The notes under the pieces: generated by a model
Databases searched by the model: none
What the model was told of the DNA's origin: nothing
Seen by the model: only the letters and a program-made list of their open reading frames with translations
Program-made: the position numbers and the translations under genes
Source of the DNA: Actinomycetota bacterium
Lineage (GTDB): Bacteria; Actinomycetota; Actinomycetes; Actinomycetales; Kineosporiaceae
Assembly (NCBI GenBank): GCA_030837505.1
Contig: JAUPKJ010000083.1
Location: forward strand, 1-37,609
Direction of reading: 5' to 3'
DNA length: 37,609 bases
Shown: positions 25,326-33,007 of the stretch, in pieces
How positions within the stretch are numbered: position 1 is the stretch's first letter
How the letters are laid out: each line of letters begins with the position of its first letter

Positions 25326-25638
25326 GGGTCCGTCCTCAACATCGGATCAGGGTGACGCGAAGGGATGGGGGTGAGGTGGCCGGTCCGGGGGCGATCGGCA
25401 GGTCTTCCCTCCGACGGCTCGACGGGCAACACGACACGGAGTCGCGGGACGACTGCGTGTGAACGACCGGCGTTCCAGGACGAGCCTAGCCCTCGGCCGG
25501 ACGGGCTCGGGGACGGGACGACGTGCCCCATCTCACGTCGAGTCCTGGCCTGTCATGATGCCGCAGGTCACTCGGGGGCTCCGCGCGGTGCCCGTGTCCG
25601 GGTCGGTTCGCGACACGACTTCGGTTCGCGGCACGACT
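25326..25638. other. Spacer upstream of sucC
   Basis: Holds the leader of sucCD, a likely -10 box on the minus strand (TAGGCT, 25488-25483), and the 18-bp repeats that follow the neighbouring CBM2-like gene. I see no convincing gene and no recognised riboswitch in the roughly 150-nt leader. Confidence 0.5.
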
Positions 25639-25657
25639 TCAGTTCGCGGCGCAGCTC
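25604..25657. repeat. 18-bp tandem repeats spanning the stop codon of the CBM2-like gene
   Basis: The core cggttcgcg (cagttcgcg in the gene copy) recurs at 25604, 25622 and 25640, exactly 18 bp apart. The third copy contains the stop codon (25639-25641). The gene end has thus been copied twice downstream of itself. Confidence 0.85.
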
Positions 25658-26526
25658 AGGCCCGTGAGATCCGGGGGCTGTTCCGGCCCGCCGACCGCCA
25701 GGATGATCTCCGTGGTCCGGGTGGGGGCGATGTCGTCGTTCTGCGAGGTGCTCCCGATGTGCACGGTCGGGAGGCCGGAGGCGTCCACGATGCCGTTGCG
25801 GACCCACAGGACGTCATGACCACCCGACAGGGTCCCGGTGACCGTCCAGCCGTTCAGGGACACCGGTCCCGGGTTGGCCACCAGGAGCGTCAGCAGGTGC
25901 ACCTCGGCGCGGGAGCGCAGACCCTTCAGGGCGACCGTGCACTCGGGACGCGCGATGGGCAGGACGGGCGTCGCGGAGACCGTGGGACCCGAGACGTCCG
26001 TGCTCCTGGCTGCCGAGGGGAGGCGCTGGGGGGTCGAGGCCTCTCCCGGGGCCGGGGCCGTCCGGGCGGGAAGGGCTTGCAGAGGGCCGCTGGAGGTGCG
26101 GGCCGGCTTCGGCTTCGGGGCGGAGGGGAGCGACGGGGTCGGGGACTGCTCACGTGTGCGGGCGGTGGAGTTTTCACGGCCGGCGGTGGGGGAGGCCGTC
26201 GGGTTGGGGCGGTTCTTGAGTTTGGCCTCCTCCGGGGAGAGCCCGTCGATGGAAAGACTCGGGATGGGAGCCGAACTGTCCTGGTGGCCCGGGAGGAGGG
26301 GGCCCAGGGCCCACACGCAGGCCACCAACAGGACCACGGATCCGGAGGAGACCATCCCCCAGGGGACCCGGCGACGGGTGCGCTCGGTCAGGACAGGCAG
26401 GTCAGGCACTGTCTCGGGGGTGATTCTCCGGGAACGCGCCACAGCCCGGTCCGGTACCGGAACAGCGTCGGTCGAGAGATTGAACGCCCCCGCCGTGGAC
26501 CTGGTCGGATCCTCCGAGACACCCAT
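25639..26526 (-). CDS. Membrane-anchored protein with a CBM2-like domain
   Basis: 295 residues from ATG 26526. A cytoplasmic N-terminus (1-54) precedes one transmembrane helix (about 55-80). A Pro/Thr/Ser-rich extracellular stalk follows (to about 190). The C-terminal beta domain resembles carbohydrate-binding module family 2: paired cysteines at its ends, SLNGWTVTGTLSGG, QNDDIAPTRTTEI and DLTGLSC. The surface tryptophans of cellulose-binding CBM2s are mostly missing, as in the position before NDDI, so cellulose binding is doubtful. Neighbouring GH6 cellulase lacks a binding module. A TACATT box 8 nt before the ATG suggests a leaderless mRNA. A TTG at 26586 with GGAAGG upstream would add 20 residues. 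Confidence 0.75.
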   Translation of the reverse strand: MGVSEDPTRSTAGAFNLSTDAVPVPDRAVARSRRITPETVPDLPVLTERTRRRVPWGMVSSGSVVLLVACVWALGPLLPGHQDSSAPIPSLSIDGLSPEEAKLKNRPNPTASPTAGRENSTARTREQSPTPSLPSAPKPKPARTSSGPLQALPARTAPAPGEASTPQRLPSAARSTDVSGPTVSATPVLPIARPECTVALKGLRSRAEVHLLTLLVANPGPVSLNGWTVTGTLSGGHDVLWVRNGIVDASGLPTVHIGSTSQNDDIAPTRTTEIILAVGGPEQPPDLTGLSCAAN

Positions 26527-26741
26527 GGGACAAGAATGTAGCGACTGTCCGGCCGGGAGTCCGCACCTGTCACTCTCAGTATTCAACCATTACCTTCCGC
26601 TCGCATCCCCCCGAGCAACGGAGCGGAACCCGAGGGAACACCGAAAGGCACAGATTTGCTCAGAATGTGCCCGGCCCACCGGGACGCCCTGTGACGGACC
26701 CGGCGGGACGAGCGGACGGCTTCGGAGGGCGGCGGACGGGC

Positions 26742-27707
26742 TCAGCCGCCGGCCAGTTTGTAGGCGAGGTCGGGCACGAACGTACCGGCAGTGGCCGCAC
26801 ACCCGTCCGCCTCGCCGGGGGGTTTGACCCACAGGAAGGCGTCGACCGTCGCCTGCCCCGTGTTCAAGGTCGGAGCCGAGCCGATCTTCCGCCCGGAGGG
26901 ATCGCACCACTGCGAACCGGCAGGACCGTTGCCGTTCCTCCCCGTGTCGATCACCTGGTGCATGTTGCTGTTGTTCCCCAGGGCCGCGAGCACATTGCGC
27001 CCGAAATTGATCTCATCGTTGGTGTAATGGAAGTTCGAGACGTTGCTGTAGAAGCCGTCGGACTTCAGCACCCCGGCGGCCCTCAGCCGGTCGGCGGCCA
27101 CGGCCGGGGAGTTCCAGGCCGAGTGCCCGGCGTCGAGGTAGACCTTGGCCTGCGGGGCCTTCGCCTTGATGGTCGTGACCGCCTTGCTCAGAGCCGCCGT
27201 CCTCTCGGAGGACTGCTGGTTGTTCAGGCAGGTCCACAGCGCCAGGGAGTCCGGCTCCAGGATGACGATCACCGGATCGCCGCCCAGGGCCCCGGCGAAC
27301 ATCTCGATCCAGGTCTGGTACGCCTGCAGGGTCGGGGCCCCGCCGGCGCTGGGCCCGCCGCAGTCCCGGTTGGGGATCTGGTAAACGACCAGTTGCGGAA
27401 CGGCCGACTGGGCCTTCGCCGCGGAGACGTAGGAACTGACCTGGCTGACCACGGTGCTCGGTTCGTAGTAGGACATCCAGCGGGCCATGGGCTGGGCCGC
27501 GATCCTGTCCCGGATGAGGGCAGCTCTGCTGTCGTTGGGGTTGGAGGACACCCAACGGGCGGCCTGGGTGGTCGGATCCCGGTAGAGGGTGCCGGAGAGG
27601 CTGCCGGCAGCTGCCGGAACACTCCCCAGCGCCCAGACGACGGTCAGGACCGCCGCCGCTCCGGTCAGGGCGGCCCCCTTGCGCTGCAGGGTTCGTCGAC
27701 GAAGCAC
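26742..27707 (-). CDS. Secreted glycoside hydrolase family 6 cellulase
   Basis: 321 residues. The signal peptide is at 1-34 (RRRTLQRK, then a hydrophobic core ending VPAAAG). The GH6 catalytic domain fills the rest. Key aspartates: Asp115 (YQIPNRDCGG), the proton donor Asp153 (VILEPDSLA), Asp192 (YLDAGHSAW), and Asp301 in WVKPPGEADG, the base position. SNFHYT, VIDTGRNGNG and WCDPSGRKIG are also typical. It hydrolyses beta-1,4-glucan with inversion. The size fits a bare catalytic domain with no attached binding module. The start is GTG 27707 with AAGGGAGA upstream. A GCCTGA-A-TCAGGC palindrome lies 52 nt upstream. Endo versus exo action cannot be told. Confidence 0.93.
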   Translation of the reverse strand: MLRRRTLQRKGAALTGAAAVLTVVWALGSVPAAAGSLSGTLYRDPTTQAARWVSSNPNDSRAALIRDRIAAQPMARWMSYYEPSTVVSQVSSYVSAAKAQSAVPQLVVYQIPNRDCGGPSAGGAPTLQAYQTWIEMFAGALGGDPVIVILEPDSLALWTCLNNQQSSERTAALSKAVTTIKAKAPQAKVYLDAGHSAWNSPAVAADRLRAAGVLKSDGFYSNVSNFHYTNDEINFGRNVLAALGNNSNMHQVIDTGRNGNGPAGSQWCDPSGRKIGSAPTLNTGQATVDAFLWVKPPGEADGCAATAGTFVPDLAYKLAGG

Positions 27708-27758
27708 GGTGCGTCTCCCTTCGCGCTCACCCGATCCACACCGCGGCCGACGGTTTCG

Positions 27759-27771
27759 GCCTGAATCAGGC
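27759..27771. promoter_or_regulatory. Palindrome upstream of the GH6 gene
   Basis: GCCTGA-A-TCAGGC is a perfect 13-bp palindrome between the pcrA stop and the GH6 start. A further TCAGGC lies 6 bp on. It could be an operator for sugar control; it does not match the CebR box I know. Confidence 0.3.
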
Positions 27772-27875
27772 GAAGTCAGGCGCTAAGGTAACAATTTGGC
27801 CAGGCAGGGGCCAGGAAAGGGGCAGGACGACCGTCCCGGCCCAGCCGCGACCGGAGAGTTTCACCGTCTCGGGGA

Positions 27876-30377
27876 TCAGAGTTTCTCCAAGGGCGCATAC
27901 CGCAGCAGCAGCCGTTTGGAACCCTCGCCGCGGAAGTCGACGGTCGCGACGGCGCGATCGCCGACGCCCTCGACCTCGACCACGGTTCCCAACCCGAACG
28001 CGTCGTGGGTCACCCGGTCCCCCGGTTGCAGGTTCGGGGCGGGCCGGCCCGCCGGAGCCGCCCCCGCGCGAGAACCCCTCGCGCGGCCGTCCCCGGCCGG
28101 GCTGCCCGGCGAGCGGGGCGCGGACCTCGGGGCCGGGCGGGAGAAGCCGGACTGCCCGGCGGAGAACTGCCCCGTGTTCCAGTCCACCAGGGAGGCGGGG
28201 ATGTCCTCCAGGAACCGGCTGGGCGGGTTGTAGGCCGGCTGTCCCCACGCGCTGCGCATCACCGCGCGCGACAGGTGCAGGCGCCGACGGGCCCTGGTGA
28301 TGCCGACGTAGGCCAACCGCCGTTCCTCGGCCAGTTCCCTGGTCTCCCCCAGCGAACGCTGGTGCGGGAAGACGCCGTCCTCCAGTCCCGTCAGGAAGAC
28401 CACGGGGAACTCCAGTCCCTTGGCCGTGTGCAGGGTCATGAGGGTGACGACGCCCCCGGGGTCGGTTCCCTGCCCGCCGTCCTGTCCCCGTCCGCCGTCG
28501 GCATCCTGCCCGCCGTCGGCATCCTGCCCGGGGGCGTCGGGGATCTCGTCGGAGTCGGCGACGAGCGCGACCTGTTCCAGGAAGTCGCCCAGACCGCCGG
28601 AGGGGTGGGCCGTCTCGAACTCCTGCGCGACGGCGAGGAGCTCTGCCAGGTTCTCGACCCGGACCTCGTCCTGCGGATCCTGGCTTTCCCGCAGCTGCGC
28701 GACGTACCCGGTCCGGTCCAGAACGGCCTCCAAGGCACCGGCGGGCCCCGCACCGCCCTCGACCAGGGCGCGCAGGTCCGAGAGCAACCCGGTGAAGGCG
28801 GTCACGCTGTTGAGCGAACGGGAGGCGAGGCCCGGAGCGTCCCGCGCCCGTTCGAGGGCCTCGGAGAAGGGGAGACGCTCGCGTTCGGCCAGGGCCGCGA
28901 TGCAGGCCTGGGCCCGGTCCCCGATACCCCGTTTGGGGACGTTGATGATCCGCCGCAGGTTGATCGTGTCTCGGGGATTGGCCAGGACGCGCAGGTAGGC
29001 CAGGGCGTCCTTGACCTCCCGCCTTTCGTAGAAGCGGGTCCCTCCGACGACCTTGTAGGGCAGGCCCACCCGGATGAAGACCTCTTCCAGGGCCCGGGAC
29101 TGTGCGTTCGTGCGGTAGAAGACCGCGACGTCGCCGGGCCGGACCCCGTGCTCGTCGCCCAGCCGGTCGATCTGGCGCGCGATGAAGGACGCCTCGTCGT
29201 GCTCATGGTCGGCGACGTAGCCGACGATGCGCGGGCCGGCGCCCTCGGCCGTCCACAGCCGTTTGGCCCGGCGGTCGGGGTTGCGCTCGATGACGGCGTT
29301 GGCGGCGTCGAGGATGGTCTGGGTCGAGCGGTAGTTCTGTTCCAGCAGGATCGTGCGCGCCTGGGGGTAGTCCTTCTCGAACTCGGCGATGTTGCGGACG
29401 GTCGCACCGCGGAAGGCGTAGATCGACTGGTCGGCGTCCCCGACGACCGTGAGTTCGCCCGGGGCCGTGGGGGAGGCGCCGTCGGGGCTCCCGGCCCTGT
29501 CGGCGCGGTCGGCCCTGTCAGCCCGTTCGGTCCTGTCCAGGCCGCCGACCAGCTCGCGGACGAGCACGTACTGCGCGTGGTTGGTGTCCTGGTACTCGTC
29601 GACGAGGACGTGGCGGAAACGGCGATGGTAGTGGTCGGCGACGTCATCGAAGGACTGCAGGATGTTGACCGTCGTCATGATCAGGTCGTCGAAGTCCAGG
29701 GCGTCCGCCTGGCGCAGGCGCCGGTTGTACTCGGTGTACACCTGAGCGAGGGTGCGTTCGGCAGGGTCGCCGCCCGAGGCCCTCGCCGCGAAGGTCTCCT
29801 CGTCGACCAGCTCGTTCTTCAGCGCGCTGACCTTGTTGGACAGGCCCCGCGGCGGGTGATGGCGGGGGTCCAGGTCCAGGTCGCGGCAGACCAGGGTCAT
29901 GAGGCGCTGGGAGTCGGCCGCGTCGTAGATGGAGAAGTTCGACCGCAGGCCCACCCTGCCGGCCTCGCGGCGCAGGATCCGCACGCAGGCGGAGTGGAAG
30001 GTCGACACCCACATGGTCCGCGCGGCCGGTCCGATCAGCTGCGAGACCCTCTCGCGCATCTCGGCCGCGGCCTTGTTCGTGAAGGTGATGGCGAGCACCT
30101 CCCCGGGCCGGACCCCCCGGGCCGCGAGCAGGTGCGCGATGCGGTGCGTGAGGACCCGGGTCTTGCCCGACCCCGCCCCCGCGACGATCAGCAGGGGCGA
30201 CCCCTCGTGGAGGACGGCCTGTTCCTGCTGGGGGTTCAGCCCGTCAAGAAGTTCCTCGGCCGACGGTCCCGCGGTCGGAGGCCGGGCGGGGTCGGCGAGG
30301 GTGTCGGTGTCGAGGAAGGACGGTCCGCCCAGGAGGCGCGCTCCCGGCAGAGGCAGGTCGTCGAACAGGGTGCTCAT
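27876..30377 (-). CDS. pcrA: ATP-dependent DNA helicase PcrA/UvrD
   Basis: An 833-residue superfamily 1A 3'-5' helicase for nucleotide-excision repair, mismatch repair and removal of transcription or recombination intermediates. The Q motif LNPQQEQAVLHE is at 47-58, Walker A AGAGSGKT at 66-73, Walker B DEYQD at 260-264, GDADQSIYAFRGA at 313-325, LEQNYRST, and TLHTAKGLEFPVVFL with AYVGITRAR late. A C-terminal Tudor-like segment (about 780-833) binds RNA polymerase in relatives. Two lineage-specific repeat insertions stand out: RTERADRADRADRAG (282-296) and a DADGGQ repeat near 610, coded by 18-bp units. A TAGGCT box 8 nt before the ATG with no ribosome site suggests a leaderless message. Confidence 0.96.
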   Translation of the reverse strand: MSTLFDDLPLPGARLLGGPSFLDTDTLADPARPPTAGPSAEELLDGLNPQQEQAVLHEGSPLLIVAGAGSGKTRVLTHRIAHLLAARGVRPGEVLAITFTNKAAAEMRERVSQLIGPAARTMWVSTFHSACVRILRREAGRVGLRSNFSIYDAADSQRLMTLVCRDLDLDPRHHPPRGLSNKVSALKNELVDEETFAARASGGDPAERTLAQVYTEYNRRLRQADALDFDDLIMTTVNILQSFDDVADHYHRRFRHVLVDEYQDTNHAQYVLVRELVGGLDRTERADRADRADRAGSPDGASPTAPGELTVVGDADQSIYAFRGATVRNIAEFEKDYPQARTILLEQNYRSTQTILDAANAVIERNPDRRAKRLWTAEGAGPRIVGYVADHEHDEASFIARQIDRLGDEHGVRPGDVAVFYRTNAQSRALEEVFIRVGLPYKVVGGTRFYERREVKDALAYLRVLANPRDTINLRRIINVPKRGIGDRAQACIAALAERERLPFSEALERARDAPGLASRSLNSVTAFTGLLSDLRALVEGGAGPAGALEAVLDRTGYVAQLRESQDPQDEVRVENLAELLAVAQEFETAHPSGGLGDFLEQVALVADSDEIPDAPGQDADGGQDADGGRGQDGGQGTDPGGVVTLMTLHTAKGLEFPVVFLTGLEDGVFPHQRSLGETRELAEERRLAYVGITRARRRLHLSRAVMRSAWGQPAYNPPSRFLEDIPASLVDWNTGQFSAGQSGFSRPAPRSAPRSPGSPAGDGRARGSRAGAAPAGRPAPNLQPGDRVTHDAFGLGTVVEVEGVGDRAVATVDFRGEGSKRLLLRYAPLEKL
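28497..28532. repeat. 18-bp tandem repeat inside pcrA
   Basis: gtcggcatcctgcccgcc (28497-28514) recurs at 28515-28532 with small changes, coding a doubled Asp-Ala-Asp-Gly-Gly-Gln unit in a loop of domain 2. Confidence 0.75.
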
Positions 30378-30385
30378 CGCGGTTC

Positions 30386-30391
30386 AGCCTA
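30386..30391 (-). promoter_or_regulatory. -10 element for leaderless pcrA
   Basis: TAGGCT on the minus strand, 8 nt before the pcrA ATG. Same hexamer as the proposed sucC -10 box. Confidence 0.5.
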
Positions 30392-30512
30392 CGACCTCCC
30401 CCCGACGCCCGCCCCGCAGTGGCCCGATCCGCTCCCCGGTCCGACGACCGGTTCCCCCGAGGATCCCCGTCAGCCGAACCACTCGGAGTGATCCCCACGG
30501 GATCAGATAAAA

Positions 30513-30561
30513 CCCCGCTCCTTAGTATGGTTTACGCGCTAAACCATACTAAGGAGCGGGG
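30513..30561 (-). terminator. Intrinsic terminator of the sensor-kinase operon, perfect 22-bp stem
   Basis: Arms 30513-30534 and 30540-30561 pair perfectly over 22 bp around a 5-nt loop. On the minus strand the stem is followed at once by TTTTAT, the only good U-tract among the hairpins in this window. It stands 97 nt past the response-regulator stop and before the pcrA promoter. Its inner half (TTAGTATGGTTTA) is markedly AT-rich for this genome, which also makes it a palindromic site candidate. Confidence 0.8.
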
Positions 30562-30617
30562 GAGGCAGGGGCTACGGCCGGACGGGGGGCTCGCCGCCGG
30601 GGGTCACCCGGGCGCCG

Positions 30618-30666
30618 GACCCCGTTCAGAGCAGACCCCGTTCAGAGCAGCCGGCGGTCAGAGCAG
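30618..30666. repeat. 16-bp tandem repeats spanning the response-regulator stop codon
   Basis: The core tcagagcag occurs at 30626, 30642 and 30658, exactly 16 bp apart. The last copy holds the gene's final Leu-Leu-stop. Units 30618-30633 and 30634-30649 are identical. Confidence 0.9.
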
Positions 30667-31326
30667 ACGGCGGTCGGCGGCCCAGCGGGTCAGTTCGTAG
30701 CGGTTGGACAGCTGGAGCTTGCGCAGGACGGCCGAGACGTGGGTCTCCACGGTCTTGACCGAGATGAACAGCTCCTTGGCGACCTCCTTGTAGGCGTACC
30801 CGCGGGCGATGAGCCGCATGACCTCCCGTTCGCGGCTCGACAACCGGTCCAGTTCGTCGTCGACCGCGGCGACCTCGCCCGTCCCCGCGCCGAAGGCGTC
30901 CAGGACGAACCCGGCCAGGCGCGGCGAGAACACCGCGTCCCCCTGGTGGACCCGGTGGATCGCGCGGGCCAGATCGGGGCCGGAGATGGTCTTGGTGACG
31001 TACCCCCGGGCTCCCGCCCGGATCACAGCGATCACGTCCTCGGAGGCGTCCGAGACGCTCAGGGCCAGGAACCGGACCGGCGGCTGGGCGGTCAGGCACT
31101 CGGCGCACCGCTGCAGCACCTCCCGGCCCCCCGGCCGGGTCAGGCCCCCGGGCAGGTGCACGTCCAGCAGGACGACGTCCGGCCGGTGCTCGGCCACGGC
31201 CGCGACCGCGGAGTCGACGTCGCCCGCCTGGCCCACGACCTCGATGGTCGGGTCCGCGGCCAGCTCGGCCCGCACCCCGCTGCGGAACATCCCGTGGTCG
31301 TCGACCAGCACGATCCTGACAGTCAT
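30658..31326 (-). CDS. NarL/LuxR-type response regulator
   Basis: 222 residues. The receiver domain (1-125) has acidic residues Asp9/Asp10 (LVDDH), the phosphorylation site Asp55 (VVLLDVHLPGG) and a Lys in VTKTISG. The LuxR-type helix-turn-helix (about 157-215) reads LSSREREVMRLIARGYAYKEVA and ISVKTVETHVSAVLRKLQLSNRYEL. It is the partner of the histidine kinase upstream. The two genes overlap by ATGA. GAGCGAGGACGG precedes the ATG. Its end is repeated downstream as 16-bp units. Confidence 0.93.
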   Translation of the reverse strand: MTVRIVLVDDHGMFRSGVRAELAADPTIEVVGQAGDVDSAVAAVAEHRPDVVLLDVHLPGGLTRPGGREVLQRCAECLTAQPPVRFLALSVSDASEDVIAVIRAGARGYVTKTISGPDLARAIHRVHQGDAVFSPRLAGFVLDAFGAGTGEVAAVDDELDRLSSREREVMRLIARGYAYKEVAKELFISVKTVETHVSAVLRKLQLSNRYELTRWAADRRLL

Positions 31327-32864
31327 CCGTCCTCGCTCCCGCTGCTCGGTGTCCTGTCTCCGGTGTCCGGCCGATCGGAGGAGTCCGGCCGATCGGAGGA
31401 GTCCGGCCGATCGGAGGAGTCCGTGCCGTTCCCCCGGCCGGCGCTCTCCCGGGGTTCGACGGTACGCGCCCCGGGCAGTTCGAGCCGGACCTCCGTGCCC
31501 TCGCCGGGCGCCGTGCGCACGCACGCGGTGCCGCCGTACCGCTGCATCCGGCCGATGATCGACCGCCGGACCCCGAGGCGGTCGGGGGGAACGGCGTCGA
31601 GGTCGAAGCCAGGACCCCGGTCCCGGACGAAGGCCTCCACCCGGTCCGGGCCGCACTCGGCGTAGACCTGGACGGGTGCCCCGGCGTGCCGGACGGCGTT
31701 GAGCATCGCCTCCCGCAGCGCCGCGACGAGGGCGGCCCCCCGCTCGTCGAGATCCCTGTCCCCGACGACGACCACGTCGACGGCGACCCCGTGCAGGTCC
31801 TCGATCTGGGCCGCAGCGGACCGGACCTCCTTGGCCAGGGTCGCCTGGGGAAGGTCCGGCGGCCCGTACAGGTACTCGCGCAGTTCGCGCTCCTGGGCCC
31901 TGGCCAACCGCGCGACCGCCGTCGGGTCCCCGCTCTGCTTCTGGATCAGGGCGAGGGTCTGCAGGACCGAGTCGTGCAGGTGCGCCGCGATGTCGGCCCG
32001 GGCGGTCTGGCGGGCCAGGGCCGCCCGCTCGGCGTCGAGGCTGCGCCACATCCTCACCCCCCAGGGCGTCAGGACGAGCCCCAGCCCCGCGAGCACGGCG
32101 AGCACGGCGACAAGGATCCGAGCGGCCTGCACGACGCCGCTGCCCTGCACGGCCAGCAGCACCGCGCCGATCACCACGAGCGCCGCCCCCGCCGCGACGC
32201 GGAGCACCGCCGACCGCGTCCCGGTCCCGGTCCGCGTCGTCAGGCGGGAGCGTTCCACCTCGTCCAGCTGGCTGAACGCGATGATCGCGCCGCAGCCCAC
32301 GACCAGCAGCGGGAACAGCCCGGGGAGGTCGCCCCACCCGGCCCTCAGCCCCAGGAAGACCAGCCCCATCAACAACAGGAGCAGACCGAGCAGGATGTCC
32401 CGGGAACGGCTCGCCCCCGGAACGCCCCTCCCGACCCCGGCGTTCCCGGTGCTTCCGGCTTTCCCGGCGCTCCCTGCTTTCCCGGCCTCCTCGGAGGAAT
32501 CCACCGGTCGGACCCCGGGGCGCCGGCCCATCTCGCCCGCCCAGGCCGTCCCCGTCGCCCCGTCGGGAACGAGGGCCCACAGCCACAGGTAGAGCACGAT
32601 CCCCGAGCCCCCGAGAACGGCGAGGGCCACGAGCACCGCCCGCACGGCGAGCGTTCCCGTCCCCAGGTGAGCGGCCAGGCCGGTGGCCACCCCGCCCAGC
32701 AGCCGCCCCTGTTCCGGGCGGACCAGCTCGGGCCGCCCGGAGCGGTTCGACGGGGTCCCGGCAGGGACGCGGGCACCGGGAACCGCAGGATCGCCGTCGG
32801 GCACCGCACGCGTGCCGCGCAGCGCCGACGAGGAGTTCCCCGGGACGTTCTCCGATGGGCTCAC
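31323..32864 (-). CDS. PspC-domain sensor histidine kinase
   Basis: 513 residues from GTG 32864. A Pro/Gly-rich N-tail precedes a PspC domain (about 44-101, GRLLGGVATGLAAHLGTGTLAVRAVLV, with one helix). Three or four more hydrophobic segments follow (157-173, 181-198, 221-240, 245-268). The HisKA_3 dimerisation part carries the phosphate acceptor His297 (HLHDSVLQTLA). The ATPase has the N-box EAMLNAVRHAG with Asn389 and DRGPGF at 415-420. The tail contains three perfect 18-bp repeats coding SSDRPD. Related PspC kinases respond to cell-envelope stress. It pairs with the overlapping LuxR-type regulator and diverges from a PspC/LiaF-like gene. Starts further upstream would run into that gene. 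Confidence 0.9.
   Translation of the reverse strand: MSPSENVPGNSSSALRGTRAVPDGDPAVPGARVPAGTPSNRSGRPELVRPEQGRLLGGVATGLAAHLGTGTLAVRAVLVALAVLGGSGIVLYLWLWALVPDGATGTAWAGEMGRRPGVRPVDSSEEAGKAGSAGKAGSTGNAGVGRGVPGASRSRDILLGLLLLLMGLVFLGLRAGWGDLPGLFPLLVVGCGAIIAFSQLDEVERSRLTTRTGTGTRSAVLRVAAGAALVVIGAVLLAVQGSGVVQAARILVAVLAVLAGLGLVLTPWGVRMWRSLDAERAALARQTARADIAAHLHDSVLQTLALIQKQSGDPTAVARLARAQERELREYLYGPPDLPQATLAKEVRSAAAQIEDLHGVAVDVVVVGDRDLDERGAALVAALREAMLNAVRHAGAPVQVYAECGPDRVEAFVRDRGPGFDLDAVPPDRLGVRRSIIGRMQRYGGTACVRTAPGEGTEVRLELPGARTVEPRESAGRGNGTDSSDRPDSSDRPDSSDRPDTGDRTPSSGSEDG
31365..31418. repeat. Three perfect 18-bp repeats in the kinase C-terminus
   Basis: gtccggccgatcggagga at 31365, 31383 and 31401, in frame, coding the acidic SSDRPD units near the end of the sensor kinase. 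Confidence 0.9.
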
Positions 32865-33007
32865 CGGGACATGGTCACACGGGCGGGGCCGTTCCCCCCT
32901 GCCGGAACGCGACCGGTGGGATCCCCCGTTTCCGCGCCGGCACTTCAGGGTTCTCTCAGGGACGTCCCCGATGGTTCCGAGGGGCCTGTGCCCGCGAGAG
33001 TTGAACC

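Noticed and set aside
25326-25476. Riboswitch in the sucC leader
   Set aside because: I found no match to motifs I know. The leader length is only inferred from a -10 box.
28005-30491. 828-codon plus-strand open frame
   Set aside because: Antisense shadow of pcrA, whose helicase motifs are complete on the minus strand.
30513-30561. parS or dif site
   Set aside because: The arms do not resemble the parS consensus (TGTTTCACGTGAAACA) or actinobacterial dif. The T-tract and position fit a terminator.
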